Made by a program: the position numbers and the translations under genes. Shown piece by piece: positions 11,019-24,494 of a stretch of 64,000 nucleotides of DNA. Positions within the stretch are counted from its first letter, which is position 1. Each line of letters begins with the position of its first letter. Source of the DNA: Henckelia pumila (taxonomy: Eukaryota > Streptophyta > Magnoliopsida > Lamiales > Gesneriaceae); NCBI RefSeq assembly GCF_033568475.1, contig NC_133120.1, positions 94,754,151-94,818,150 on the forward strand. The letters are read 5' to 3'. The notes below the pieces were generated by a model. The model saw only the letters and a list, made by a program, of their open reading frames with translations, had not been told where the DNA came from and ran no database searches.

Positions 11019-12278
11019 TTAAGCTGTAGCATTTCTGCAAATGGGGCATGAAGTGTGAGTCCTCAGCCACAGGTCTATGCAGCTCTCGTGGAAGCAATGC
11101 CCACACTGAATAATGCTTTTCACAGCCTCTGTGGGATTGTACTCTTCCAAACAAATTGGACAAGTTGTGCTATTAGGCCCTGGGATTCGTCGACTTTCTC
11201 CGAGGTGAATGGTTTTGAACCTATTTGCGGCAGCGATGTTACCAGAGCCTGCTGTCACACTGGAGGGTGGGGGTGGGGGTGGGGTTGGGGTTGCTCTCCG
11301 AACAGGAAAGCCTCTTTGGTTTCTGTTTCGAACAGCTCGAGCTGAGCGACCAACTCCGTCAGCTATCCGTCTTATAATCTTCCTTATCCAACTTATGAAA
11401 TATATTAATGCAAGAACCAATCCATAGACAACAAATCCAGCCACGTTTGGTAGAACAAGGCTTAAGAAAACTATCAACACAACATAGCCTGCAAACGGAA
11501 ACACACCAATTATCTAATGAAGAATTATATTTTGAATTTTAAGTTTCTTACCCTCTAGTAAATGATGAAATTAACTAAGGACATTGGCACATCGAGGATC
11601 AAGAAAGTGATAAAGATGGACCATTTTTTTTTTACCTGCCCCGTGACGTTTTTTCTTGACACAAGCTTCGCAAGTCGTTACATTCCATTTCAACATAAGA
11701 TCATCATCGAATCCATTGAATTCATACTGAAGAGGCGAGGAAACTGGGATAGGCACGGTCACCATCACGCTGCATCCTAAAGAAATGATCTCTTCTGCAC
11801 GCGATATGGATGAAGTTGCCAATACAGAGAATGTGGAGTTGCTGAGGCAACCGATAGCGGTTAAATTACTTGAACTTAAATTCCCTCGGGGGCAGCCGTA
11901 AAACGTGTAGTTCTGATAGCTCACAGCGATGAGAGGCGAATAGGAAACGCCTGTAGTCAAGAAACGGCTGGCGAGGCAAGAAGCGTTTGTAGGATAGAGT
12001 TGTATGACATTGCTTGAATAGTTGATATTCCTTACATATAAATCCCCGAAAGAAGGAAGATTCAGAAGGGGAGCAACTGACTGGGCATCGGTGCATGTTA
12101 AATTTAAGGTAAGATAGTCGCAACCCTTTTGGTTTTGGCCCTGTAACTGGAAAGGGTACCGTATTGGCAAGGTTTTGTTTGCACAAAATGAATCGGAACA
12201 AGCGTTCTTGGAATGAACTATGGGGAAGATGAAGAGAAGAAGAAAAGGGATCACCAAGATCTGATTTTTTCTGGGCAT
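11019..12278 (-). CDS. RING-H2 finger protein of the ATL20/21/22 type with GUB_WAK ectodomain (2 exons)
   Basis: Exons on minus are 12278-11636 and 11488-11019, with a GT-AG intron. The spliced frame gives 370 aa, close to Arabidopsis ATL21/ATL22. I chose the ATG of MPRKNQILV, which directly precedes the signal peptide. The ectodomain has the GUB_WAK cysteine pattern, opening with NACSDSFCANKTLPIRYPF and continuing with CDYLTLNLTC, and bears many N-glycosylation sites. It ends with a WAK-associated C-terminal type motif (CEACVKKK). Exon 2 begins at the transmembrane helix (YVVLIVFLSLVLPNVAGF...), followed by a basic stalk, a proline run and a C-terminal RING-H2: CPIC, CGHCFHESC and CPIC. The RING predicts E3 ubiquitin ligase activity on the cytosolic side, while the extracellular part may contact pectin or a ligand. 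The substrate is unknown. Confidence 0.88.
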
Positions 12279-15084
12279 CGAATGATGTAAGTATGATGAA
12301 GACTGGAAAGTATTACAGGGCCCGGGATGTGACGATGAACAATTACAATGCACATTCTGTTGAAGAATTAGCGCTTAAATCTGGTGAAGTCAACGGTTTT
12401 TGTGGCAAAGTTGTGGTTGACTTGGGAGGGTAATTTGTAGGAAAAGGCAAGTTCAAGGTATATATGTAGGGAAATTGACCTCTAAATGAGCCTTTGATTT
12501 GTTCAAAACATCAAATAATGTTCAATATTTTATGCCAATAGATAGATAGATGCCTTGCTTTGTGAAATATTTCTAGTTATAGTTGAATATTTTAAAGTCT
12601 TTTTCCTTTAAGAATAAGATATGACTATTTAATGGTACGAGTACAGCCACAACATTCACACACACTGGTTTTGTTTGTAAACGATTTTTTTGGAAAATAA
12701 ATTATGAATAAAAAAAATTTAGATTTATATTTTGAGGACAACTATTTACATAAGGGCAAAGTTTTGCTTAAAATTTTTATATTCCGAGGAATATTTTAGA
12801 AAATAAATAGTTTTTTTGAGAAATAATTTTATATTTTTGTTCAATTATTTCTTAGTCAGATGGCTTTTATTTTATTAATTTGTTAAATGACTCGGGATTT
12901 TGTTTTAGAAAATATTAATAAGTTTGTTGATCAGGATAAGATATTCTAAAATATAGAAACAGTATATTTGATTAATTTTGTCACTTAAAATCAAATGACC
13001 GATGTCCTAATATTCTATTTAGGAAAGATGATTTGAACTTTGAAGAGGGCATAATAATCTAATAAATAAAGGTCAGTACGTGAAGTACAAAGAGAGTGGG
13101 AAATTTCATGCTCCTTTCACGTACAACTTGTTTTCCCGATGAATATATGGGTTGGCCCGAATGTTTATTTAATAATAGGAGAATTATTGCTACGTTCTTG
13201 GGCTACTTTCGGAATTTTCATGTTCTTTTTATTGGGCCTTCTGGCCCGTTTTGTGTGCCAAGAATATATGTATGCATAGACGAGAAAATACATTCATGTA
13301 TATAGCTTATCAAAATCCAAAATTAAGAACAATGCTTTCGGTTGTGGGTCTTCACGTCACATAAAAAAAAAAAAAGACACATCATTCCCAAAGGTATTCA
13401 GTTGTTGGCGGTCCTCTAATTGTGTAGATTAGGTGACGAAACATTTGATAATTTTGTTTCCGCTATTAATATTTTCTACTTGACTTGGTGCTTGATTTAT
13501 TCAAATAGAGGTTCTTTCTTCGAAAAAAAAGGTTGCAATTTAAACCAAAAAATAAAGTTGCATGTCTGCTAGCTTCCTCCTTGTTTAGTCTTTACATTTT
13601 TGTTCTCTTTGTTGGTTTGTTCATTTTCTTAGTCTTTTTCTCGAACTTATATCCAAGCATGTCAACATGTTCACTCTCGGGACACATACGGTGCCCAAAA
13701 ATGAAATAAGACTCGTATATAACATTCTCATATATTGTGTTTAATTGTAAAGTGTGAGAGAGATTGAAAATAAGAGATCATATCATGAGGAATAATATGG
13801 AGAGTTGGGTTTTTTTAAAAAAAAATTAATGTTTAACATTAATATATAAATATAGAAATTAGGGAAAACAAATTGAAGATATCAACACTCGAAACCAGAT
13901 GATTAAATATTCAAATTAAGAATAAGGAAATTAAATCAACCATGTTGAATTAATTAATGCCCTTATACAAATAACAAAAAAATTCTTGTAAGACGATCTC
14001 AAGGATAAATTTTAATTGTGAGATGAATTTTTTAATTGAATCATCCATGTATTAATTTCTTATCCCAAAAATATAATATTTTATTGTAAATATGAGTGTA
14101 TTTGACTAAACTATATAAAATTGCCCGGTCTAATCGAAGAAATAGGCTGCCATCTTTTCAAATATAAATATAATAAAAAACAAAAGAGAATGCTTAATAA
14201 ATTACAAGTTTAGAAAATTTTAAAAAAAAAGAGAATGGTTTTTTTATCCATTAATTTATTTATTTCTTGATGTTATTCCATTAATTTTTCAAATAAAAAA
14301 CTATATAAAATTGCCAGGTCTTATAGAAGGAATGGGCGGCCGTTTTTTAAAATATATATAGATATATATATAATAAAAAAAACAAATATGAATTTTTTTT
14401 ATCGATTAACTTGTTTATTTTTAGATTTTGTTCATTAATTTTTCAAATTTTGTTTTTGATACCCTAAATTTTATTTTTTAATTATTTTTGTCTAATTACC
14501 AACTGACAAGTCGACAAGTCAGTATTTTTAAAAAACACGCAAGTAATTTCCAGTATTACGTCGGCAATTGAACAAAATAACTGAAAATTAAAAGTTAATG
14601 TATCAAAACCAAAATTTGAAATTAACTTAATGAACTAAAACAAAAAATTAAACAAGTCAGCGTGCCTAAAAAATTAAACATCCGTGATCCAAAAAAAAAA
14701 ATTACACATCCAAATCGCCAATTTGTTTGGATAAATATATGATTAGTCTAAAGTTTCAAAATATGATAAATATCGCCTGCAACTTGCCTTCTTGTCTCGA
14801 ATCCATGCACTGTCGAGTTAACATTGTGGCGTAGATGTTAACAGAACATATTTTTGTCAGCTAGCTAGCTATAGGTTAATCATGCATGTTTTAATGAGGA
14901 CAACTACTTCCCAACATTTATTGTGTCGGATTTTTTTGTTTTATCCATGAAATATTATCGATGCGTCTTAATAATTAAACCCAAAAGTCTTTGGGTTCAG
15001 CGTCAGACTTCTTCTTGTAAGATTAAAGAATCAATGCATGGGAATATATATGACTTGGTCTTGTATTAATTGGATATTAGCTGT
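12279..15084. other. Long AT-rich intergenic region
   Basis: About 2.8 kb with no gene I can support. It holds short microsatellite-like runs, a degraded interspersed repeat near 13975-14105 (see the matching segment near 3300) and a tandem duplication at 14109-14451, which is listed separately. Confidence 0.5.
14109..14451 (+). repeat. Degenerate tandem duplication of a ~150-190 bp AT-rich unit
   Basis: The first unit (about 14109-14295) and second unit (about 14299-14451) share, in the same order, ACTATATAAAATTGCC, GGTCTTA/GGTCTAA, a GAA..GGC..CC segment, a TATAATAAAAAACAAA segment, then GAATG/GAATT, TTTTTATC, and TTCATTAATTTTTCAAA. The first copy carries about 45 extra bases that include a local repeat of GAGAATG. 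No coding content was seen. Confidence 0.6.
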
Positions 15085-15110
15085 CACGTGAGAAACTGAG
15101 AATATAAACA
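15085..15110 (+). promoter_or_regulatory. G-box and TATA box of germin-like gene 1
   Basis: A perfect palindromic G-box CACGTG (15085-15090) lies just upstream of TATAAACA (15103-15110), which is 50 bp before the ATG. G-boxes bind bZIP and bHLH factors, often in light, ABA or jasmonate responses. A role here is inferred from spacing only. Confidence 0.45.
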
Positions 15111-15159
15111 CACAGCATTCCCTGGTAACTAATTTAATTTGAAGCGTATCTTACACAAA

Positions 15160-16124
15160 ATGGCAAATTTCATGCTAATAATTATCGCGATGAATAGCAT
15201 ACTCGCATTTGTGTCTTGGGATTTCGCCCTAGCCCATGAACCTAGCCCTCTTCAAGATTTTTGCGTTGCGGACTTCAATAGCACAGGTCAGAATAATTAT
15301 TAAGGAGTGTTTAGAAGAGTGGAGAGTACTTTTCAATTTTTCGACGTGCTAGCTAGCTACATATATACATGTATGTATATATGTTGAACGATGTTGTTAT
15401 ATGAATATATAGTGCTCATATATCAGATCTAGCCGTCCAGTTTTTTTTATGTGAAATGTTCATCTATCCTTTGGATAGGATAGTACTCGAAAGATAACAT
15501 CTACGGAAATTGAACTAATGGGGTACTTTTCTTGTGTATATATATATATATATATATATTAATATGTACAATGCATGGCATGCAGTGAGGGTGAATGGTT
15601 TTGCTTGCCTAGACCCGAAGCAAGTGACAGCCGATAACTTCCTTTTCAGAGGCCTAAACATACCAGGAAACACATCTAACCCATTGGGCTCCTTCGTAAA
15701 CAGGCCGACTGTGTTGGAGATCCCCGGCCTCAACACCCTCGGCATCTCCACCGTCCGCGTCGACTATGCCCCCGGAGGGGTGGTCCCACCGCACCGACAC
15801 CCGCGGGCCTCCGAAATACTGACCGTGGTGGCCGGAACGGTGTTTGTGGGCTTCGTGACGTCCCACCCCGAAAACAGGCTGATTTCGAAAACATTGCACG
15901 AGGGAGATGTGTTTGTTTTCCCATTTGGACTGATTCACTTCCAACAAAACGTTGGCCAAGGGAATGCTGTTACTATGGCTTTCTTGAGCAGCCAGAACCC
16001 TGGTGTTATCGCCATTGCGAATACCGTTTTCGGGTCGAAACCTGCCATAAACGATCAGGTGTTGGCCAAGGCTTTCCGGGTTGATAAGTCCATCATCCAT
16101 CAGCTCCAAGCTCCACATAATTAA
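15160..16124 (+). CDS. Germin-like protein 1 (2 exons)
   Basis: Exons are 15160-15286 and 15586-16124, a single GT-AG intron in the N-terminal region as is usual for many GLP genes. The product is 221 aa. A signal peptide is followed by [11 protein letters not shown], and the first conserved cysteine pairs with the Cys in GFACLD. The cupin core has germin box 1 ([12 protein letters not shown], giving two His and the Glu metal ligands) and box 2 ([16 protein letters not shown], giving the third His). All four manganese ligands are therefore present. Germins and GLPs are secreted hexameric cell-wall proteins; some have superoxide dismutase or oxalate oxidase activity, which sequence alone cannot settle. 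A (TA)n tract lies in the intron near 15539-15560. The second GLP lies beyond the tubulin gene. Confidence 0.92.
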
Positions 16125-17201
16125 GTTTGGTTGTATGTGATTCTTTTAATCAGAGAAATTAATGTACGTGTGAGTTATTTAATAAGAAAAGGAGATAATA
16201 TTGTATGCTAAGGTTGTAGATCAATTTCGATTATATATATATTCATTTTGTGTTTCCAAATATTAATCCGGAAATTAGAGTTGGTTATTTTAAGAAAGTT
16301 TTATATATAATGTCATCTGTTGAGGAAATATTGTAAGAAATAATATCTAACGTGAAGTTTCAACTTTTAATTTGGGGAAAAATTAAAGTTTTTTCATTCC
16401 CGGCCAAAACACATTACATAGACATATATATGTATGACACCCAAAAACAAAAATGTATGAGTAGGTCCGGTCAGTCGACCGGTCCAATACATGTAGGAGA
16501 ACAATAATATTTTTTTAACTTATCTTCAAAAAAATAATAATAATAATAATATTTTTTTTAACATAAAACAATATATTATATTTTTTTTTGAATCGGATTG
16601 AAAATTATATGTATCATAAAATTGAGATAGTCTTGCAAGTTTTAGTGAATATGAATTTCCATCTAATCGATTTTACATGATTTTCATATATCATTAGTAT
16701 TTTATAAATCAACAATTTTCCTGTCAAAAAAATCAACAATTTTTTTTTTCTTTCACAAAATTTATTCATTATTATAATTATAATAATTTAAGAAATTCTA
16801 ATAAAGGACTATATATCTTCTATGCTCTTGCGTATAATAATTCCTAAGAATTAAATAAACTATAACAAAAATTTCTATAAAACGATTTGAATTGTTAAAA
16901 AAATTTTCATAATCACTTATTTTTAAAATTGCAAACACTGCCTTAAAAAAAATTTACATTTATATCAAAATACCATTTTTCATTGGTAAATATATGTCAA
17001 ACGGACACGTGTATATTTTACATTTGATTCTTTGAATATCTCCGGTCTATTTTGTCCTCCAATGAATGAACTCCCTCGATTTGCTCTCATCCACTCCCGG
17101 GAAAAATCCACACACACAGCAAAAGCGCTCATAAATTTCGTCGAACCAAAAATATCTCAAGATTCTCCATTTTCCAGGCACAAAAAATATCCGGCGGAAA
17201 A
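16125..17201. other. Intergenic region upstream of beta-tubulin
   Basis: About 1.08 kb, strongly AT-rich, with an AAT microsatellite near 16528-16548. No gene was seen. The last ~150 bp become less AT-rich and should be the tubulin core promoter and leader. Confidence 0.45.
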
Positions 17202-19143
17202 ATGAGAGAAATCCTCCACATCCAAGGCGGTCAATGCGGAAACCAGATCGGCGCCAAGTTCTGGGAGGTCATCTGCGACGAGCATGGCATAGATCAGACG
17301 GGAAAATACAGCGGCGATTCCGAACTCCAGATCGAGCGCGCTAATGTCTATTACAACGAAGCCAGCGGCGGAAGGTTCGTTCCACGCGCCGTCCTCATGG
17401 ACCTGGAGCCCGGTACTATGGACTCTGTTAGATCTGGCCCTTTCGGCCAGATCTTCAGGCCGGACAACTTCATCTTCGGCCAGTCTGGTGCGGGGAATAA
17501 TTGGGCCAAGGGGCATTACACCGAGGGAGCTGAATTGATTGATGCCGTGTTGGATGTTGTTCGCAAAGAGGCTGAGAATTGTGACTGCTTGCAAGGTAAT
17601 CCGTCGACTTGGTTGTAGTTTATCTCTGCTTTTGTTTTGTTAGATCGGGTATAGATAGCGTTACACGTAGAAAGTTTCTCGGTGAGATGTTTTCTCAATG
17701 TAATTCTTGTACTGATATTTTGTTCCCCTTCTAATTTGTTCGTCGATATGAGGCTATTTTTGTTGGTTCAAGTTGAAATCTTTGAGTCTCTGCAGTGTTA
17801 TTTTTCGCAAGTATCTATTATTCTCTTTTTTCTTTTCTTGTTTTTTCTCCTCCCTCCATTTGGGGTTTGGTTAATATTTTACCCACAAAAATCTTGTGCA
17901 TTCTTGTTCTTCAATTTTTTCCTTATCAGGCGCTGGTTATGCTCGATTCCTTTTTTAGCTGCCTAAGAAAGGTTAAGGCTACCTAGCATGATGCAAGTGC
18001 ACTAACTTGTACCAGATTGTGTTAATGCTGAATCATGTTATGGACAGGATTTCAAGTGTGTCATTCTTTGGGTGGAGGCACTGGATCTGGAATGGGCACC
18101 CTTTTGATATCCAAGATCAGGGAAGAGTATCCAGATCGCATGATGTTGACGTTTTCAGTCTTTCCTTCTCCAAAGGTATCCGACACTGTTGTTGAGCCAT
18201 ATAATGCTACCCTTTCTGTTCATCAACTTGTGGAGAACGCAGATGAGTGTATGGTTTTGGATAACGAGGCTCTTTATGATATCTGTTTCCGTACTCTTAA
18301 GCTGTCCACTCCTTCATGTAAGCCTATTGATTAAATTTTTATATTACCATACCTTGTATAGTTATTGAAATATGATCTGGATCACTGAATGCTTATAGTT
18401 TGCAATGCAATAATGTAACAGTTTTTTATTTGCTAAAGTTTTGGTTATTCTGTGTTTCAGTCGGTGACCTCAACCATCTGATCTCGGCGACCATGAGTGG
18501 TATCACATGCTGTCTCCGGTTCCCAGGTCAACTGAACTCTGACCTGAGGAAACTTGCTGTTAATCTTATCCCCTTCCCTCGTCTTCATTTCTTCATGGTT
18601 GGATTTGCACCTCTAATCTCAAGAGGCTCCCAGCAGTACCGGGCTCTTACAGTACCCGAACTAACACAGCAAATGTGGGATGCAAAGAATATGATGTGTG
18701 CTGCAGACCCACGCCATGGTCGGTATTTGACTGCCTCGGCCATGTTCCGTGGTAAGATGAGTACCAAAGAAGTTGACGAACAGATGATCAATATTCAAAA
18801 CAAGAACTCGTCCTACTTTGTTGAATGGATTCCAAACAATGTCAAGTCTAGTGTCTGTGACATCCCACCCAAGGGACTGAAAATGGCATCCACTTTCATT
18901 GGGAACTCGACTGCAATCCAGGAGATGTTCAGGCGTGTTAGTGAGCAATTCACTGCTATGTTCAGGCGTAAAGCTTTCTTGCATTGGTACACAGGTGAAG
19001 GAATGGACGAAATGGAGTTTACCGAGGCCGAGAGCAACATGAATGATCTTGTTGCCGAGTATCAGCAGTACCAGGATGCTACTGCAGATGATGAATATGA
19101 TGCTAATGAGGATGAGGAAGCACAAGATGAGGCGTCCATGTGA
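17202..19143 (+). CDS. TUBB: Beta-tubulin (3 exons)
   Basis: Exons are 17202-17595, 18048-18317 and 18461-19143, with GT-AG introns at the two positions typical of plant beta-tubulin genes. The product is 448 aa, the expected length. The N terminus is [17 protein letters not shown], and MREI is the tetrapeptide read by tubulin mRNA autoregulation in animals. The GTP-binding tubulin signature [10 protein letters not shown] is in exon 2. The C terminus is the usual glutamate/aspartate-rich tail ([16 protein letters not shown]), exposed on microtubules and bound by associated proteins. It pairs with alpha-tubulin to build microtubules. Nothing is broken or unusual. It lies between the two germin-like genes. 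Confidence 0.97.
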
Positions 19144-19792
19144 AACTGATTTTTCGACTTGCTGTGACGTGTCCAAGTCTCTTTGTTGATTTTATCTTTG
19201 GATGCGTTGCTGTTGTACTATAGAGATCGGTTTAGATTGATGTAATCATATGCATGGATATGGCTTGGTTTGAGATGGGTGTGACAATGTGTGTTTTGTG
19301 TCTCATTCTAAATTGAACAATGAAGGTTTGCATTCAGTAATTTCAGATTTGCCTTGTTGGAGCACATTCTTATGGTCCTCACTTGGGTTTCGTGTGAAAC
19401 TAAAGTTCTACTGTATTTTTGCCCTTGCCAGAATGACGTCTTAGAAATGGTCGATTAAAAATTTATTAGGATCAGTAATGTATGATTGGTTAAATGCTAC
19501 TTGGCGAGATTAAGCATAGTCACATGTTTCGGCTGTTTTCGTCTGTTTAAACAACCAATACATAGTTAAACAATTAGCACATAGTTACAATCACACTATT
19601 ATATTTTATTTTTTTAATAAAACAATCACACTATTTGTAATAGCATGAAGGAATAAACTCATGTACACATCACAAGTTTAGGTATTTCGCAAAATTTGAA
19701 TCGTCGTGGGTTGCATTGATAATATCTGTCACTTTGGAGTTATATAGTAAGGACGGCACAATGTTCAACAATATAATTTCATCATCTTGCTC
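19144..19792. other. Intergenic region between tubulin and germin-like gene 2
   Basis: About 650 bp including the tubulin 3' UTR and the promoter of the second germin-like gene. No other feature was seen. Confidence 0.45.
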
Positions 19793-19800
19793 TATAAAAT
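19793..19800 (+). promoter_or_regulatory. TATA box of germin-like gene 2
   Basis: TATAAAAT lies 78 bp upstream of the ATG. Confidence 0.45.
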
Positions 19801-19877
19801 CAGGCCTGAATTGGCTTTAGCTTTCTGAGAAATTTAAGCTATCCATTACGCACGTTTTGCTGCATCAATATAACCCA

Positions 19878-20667
19878 ATGCCTTCCAATTTTCTTTTGTT
19901 GGGATTTTTTATTGCGACTTTTACGGTTTGTTTGGCGTCTGATCCAAGCCCTCTTCAAGATTTTTGTGTTGCTAACCCCAAAGGATCTGGTATTTAATTT
20001 ATTCATGAATCTCATTGTTGTGACAATAGCAATAAATAAGAAATCTCTGGTTATTTACAACATGTTTTGAAATCATGCAGGCTTGATTCATACTGCCTTG
20101 ACTCCACTGTTTTCTTTGCTGGATTCTTTATTTCGAGTAAATGGCTTTGCATGCAAGGATCCCAAACTCGTGCAAGCTGATGATTTCTTCTTCAGTGGCC
20201 TTAACATAACAGGCAACACTTCTAATCCAGTGGGATCCAAAGTGACTCCAGTGACAGTCACTCAGATTCCAGGGCTCAACACACTGGGGATTTCAATGGT
20301 CCGGATCGACTTTTCCCCGTCGGGGGTCAATCCTCCCCACACTCATCCTCGTGCTACTGAAATACTGACTGTCATTGAAGGCTCCCTGGAAGTGGGATTC
20401 GTCACCTCCAATCCCAATAATACTCTCATCTCTAAAGTACTCGTAAAGGGGGACGTGTTTGTGTTTCCTCAAGGTCTTGTTCACTTTCAGCGCAATACTG
20501 GCAATGCTAGTGCTGTTGCTATTGCAGGACTCAGCAGCCAAACCCCTGGAGTGATCACCATTGGAAACGCAGTTTTTGGATCCAATCCGGCTATCCCGGA
20601 CGATCTTCTCGCAAAATCATTTCAAGTGGATGCAAAAACTGTGGACTTGATACAGTCCAAGTTCTAG
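19878..20667 (+). CDS. Germin-like protein 2 (2 exons, two possible acceptors)
   Basis: Exon 1 is 19878-19989 (signal peptide, then [12 protein letters not shown]). Exon 2 ends at 20667, but its start is ambiguous. An AG acceptor ending at 20080 gives 232 aa with about 19 extra residues before [10 protein letters not shown] second AG ending at 20137, behind a long pyrimidine tract, keeps frame and gives 213 aa, nearer the family length. Both splice forms restore the cupin. Germin box 1 ([12 protein letters not shown]) and box 2 ([16 protein letters not shown]) supply the His, His, Glu and His metal ligands. The product is a secreted apoplastic GLP; enzymatic activity is not predictable from sequence. 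It is closely similar to the copy at 15160 and probably arose by tandem duplication around the tubulin gene. Confidence 0.9.
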
Positions 20668-21266
20668 GCAGACTTCTTGGTTTATGCAATAACGATTTCC
20701 AATTATATTAATATTATTTGTTTTCATTGAAAAAGGATTTATCAATAATTAACTATCTTAACCTTTATTCTCTTTCTCCGTCGTATCAACTAGTGCGTGA
20801 TAGTGTTCAAGATCCATCATGATTTGGTCTCAATGGCATAGCTCTAAAGATTAGAAAAAAAAGTAACAAAACAACGAAAACTCAAATTCTTTCAAGTTTG
20901 CGCTTACATTTATGAATTTCAGTATATCAAATCTAACATATCTTCGATATAAAGCATCAATCGCTAGAGTGACTAGCTAGTTTGGTCATTTTAGCAGACG
21001 AACAAAAATACTCATTAGTTCATTCAATAGCAAAAAAGTAAGGATCATATCTCATGATGTTTATCTTATCAAATAACTAAATGATGACTTTACCATTCAG
21101 TTTTACTTAAAGATGATGGGGTTGAATTTTAATTCTTCCAACAGAAGCAGAAAAGACCTTTTTCTTTGGATCGGATGCAAAGCACTAGCACTACATGTTG
21201 TCGGAATATGACTGCGGATTCACTCCCAACCACAAAAGATACATGGCTTGAATGTTAACTTGTTCA
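20668..21266. other. Intergenic region upstream of the beta-glucosidase gene
   Basis: About 600 bp, AT-rich, with no recognised element before the TATA box at 21267. Confidence 0.45.
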
Positions 21267-21275
21267 TATATAAAA
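21267..21275 (+). promoter_or_regulatory. TATA box of the beta-glucosidase gene
   Basis: TATATAAAA lies 57 bp upstream of the ATG. Confidence 0.5.
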
Positions 21276-21323
21276 CCAAGTACGCTGTAAAACAAATATA
21301 GAAAAAGATAAAAAGGTTCGGAG

Positions 21324-23817
<2,494 letters not shown>

Positions 23818-24494
23818 TCCCATAAAAATGTCTCAAGGATATATATATTCCTACAGTCAACATCGTGTATGGAAAATTGGAAATAACGATCGTTAATTAA
23901 GAAAAGCAAGATGAAATATAGCTTGAAAGTTCGAAATATTTTCATTTCATTACTCAGAAACTAGTACAGAAAAATGAAAATCTGAAACTGTGATCAATGC
24001 GTAAATGATGAAGTATGAGAGATTACAATTACCACCAGTGATGTGCATACCGGGTTGCACACAAAAAAAAGGTTTTGACCAAGGTTATTCACCATATTTT
24101 CGAATTTAAAAAAAGGAAAAAGATCAGCACTTCAAATTAAAACCAGCCGTAGAAAAGAACAAAGAGAAGCATACATGCAAGTGTTACTCACTTCCTGATA
24201 TGTAATAGGCATAATAATACCTTTCTAGACTGACATCACAACTTTCCAAACAACACCAAGAGACAAGAATAAAAGAATGGACCTCGCAAATGAAATTAAA
24301 CAAAGTAAATAGAAGACTCTGAAAGCCAGCAGCTATATACTACAGCAACTTTTCTTTTTCCATCTCCACCTCCTTTCCCTACTCTGCTATGTTGATAATG
24401 AAGAAAGATTCCACACTCCTATTATATTTGTGTGCACATGAAAAAGTGGAAAGAAGCAGGCCCAGAAATCACAATACCGAATATAGCTTCTGAC
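23818..24494. other. Convergent 3' region between GH1 and receptor kinase
   Basis: About 680 bp expected to hold the two 3' UTRs. No other feature was seen. Confidence 0.45.

Noticed and set aside
13096-13305. Small plus-strand frame in the long intergenic region
   Set aside because: No signal peptide pattern, no family match and AT-rich surroundings.
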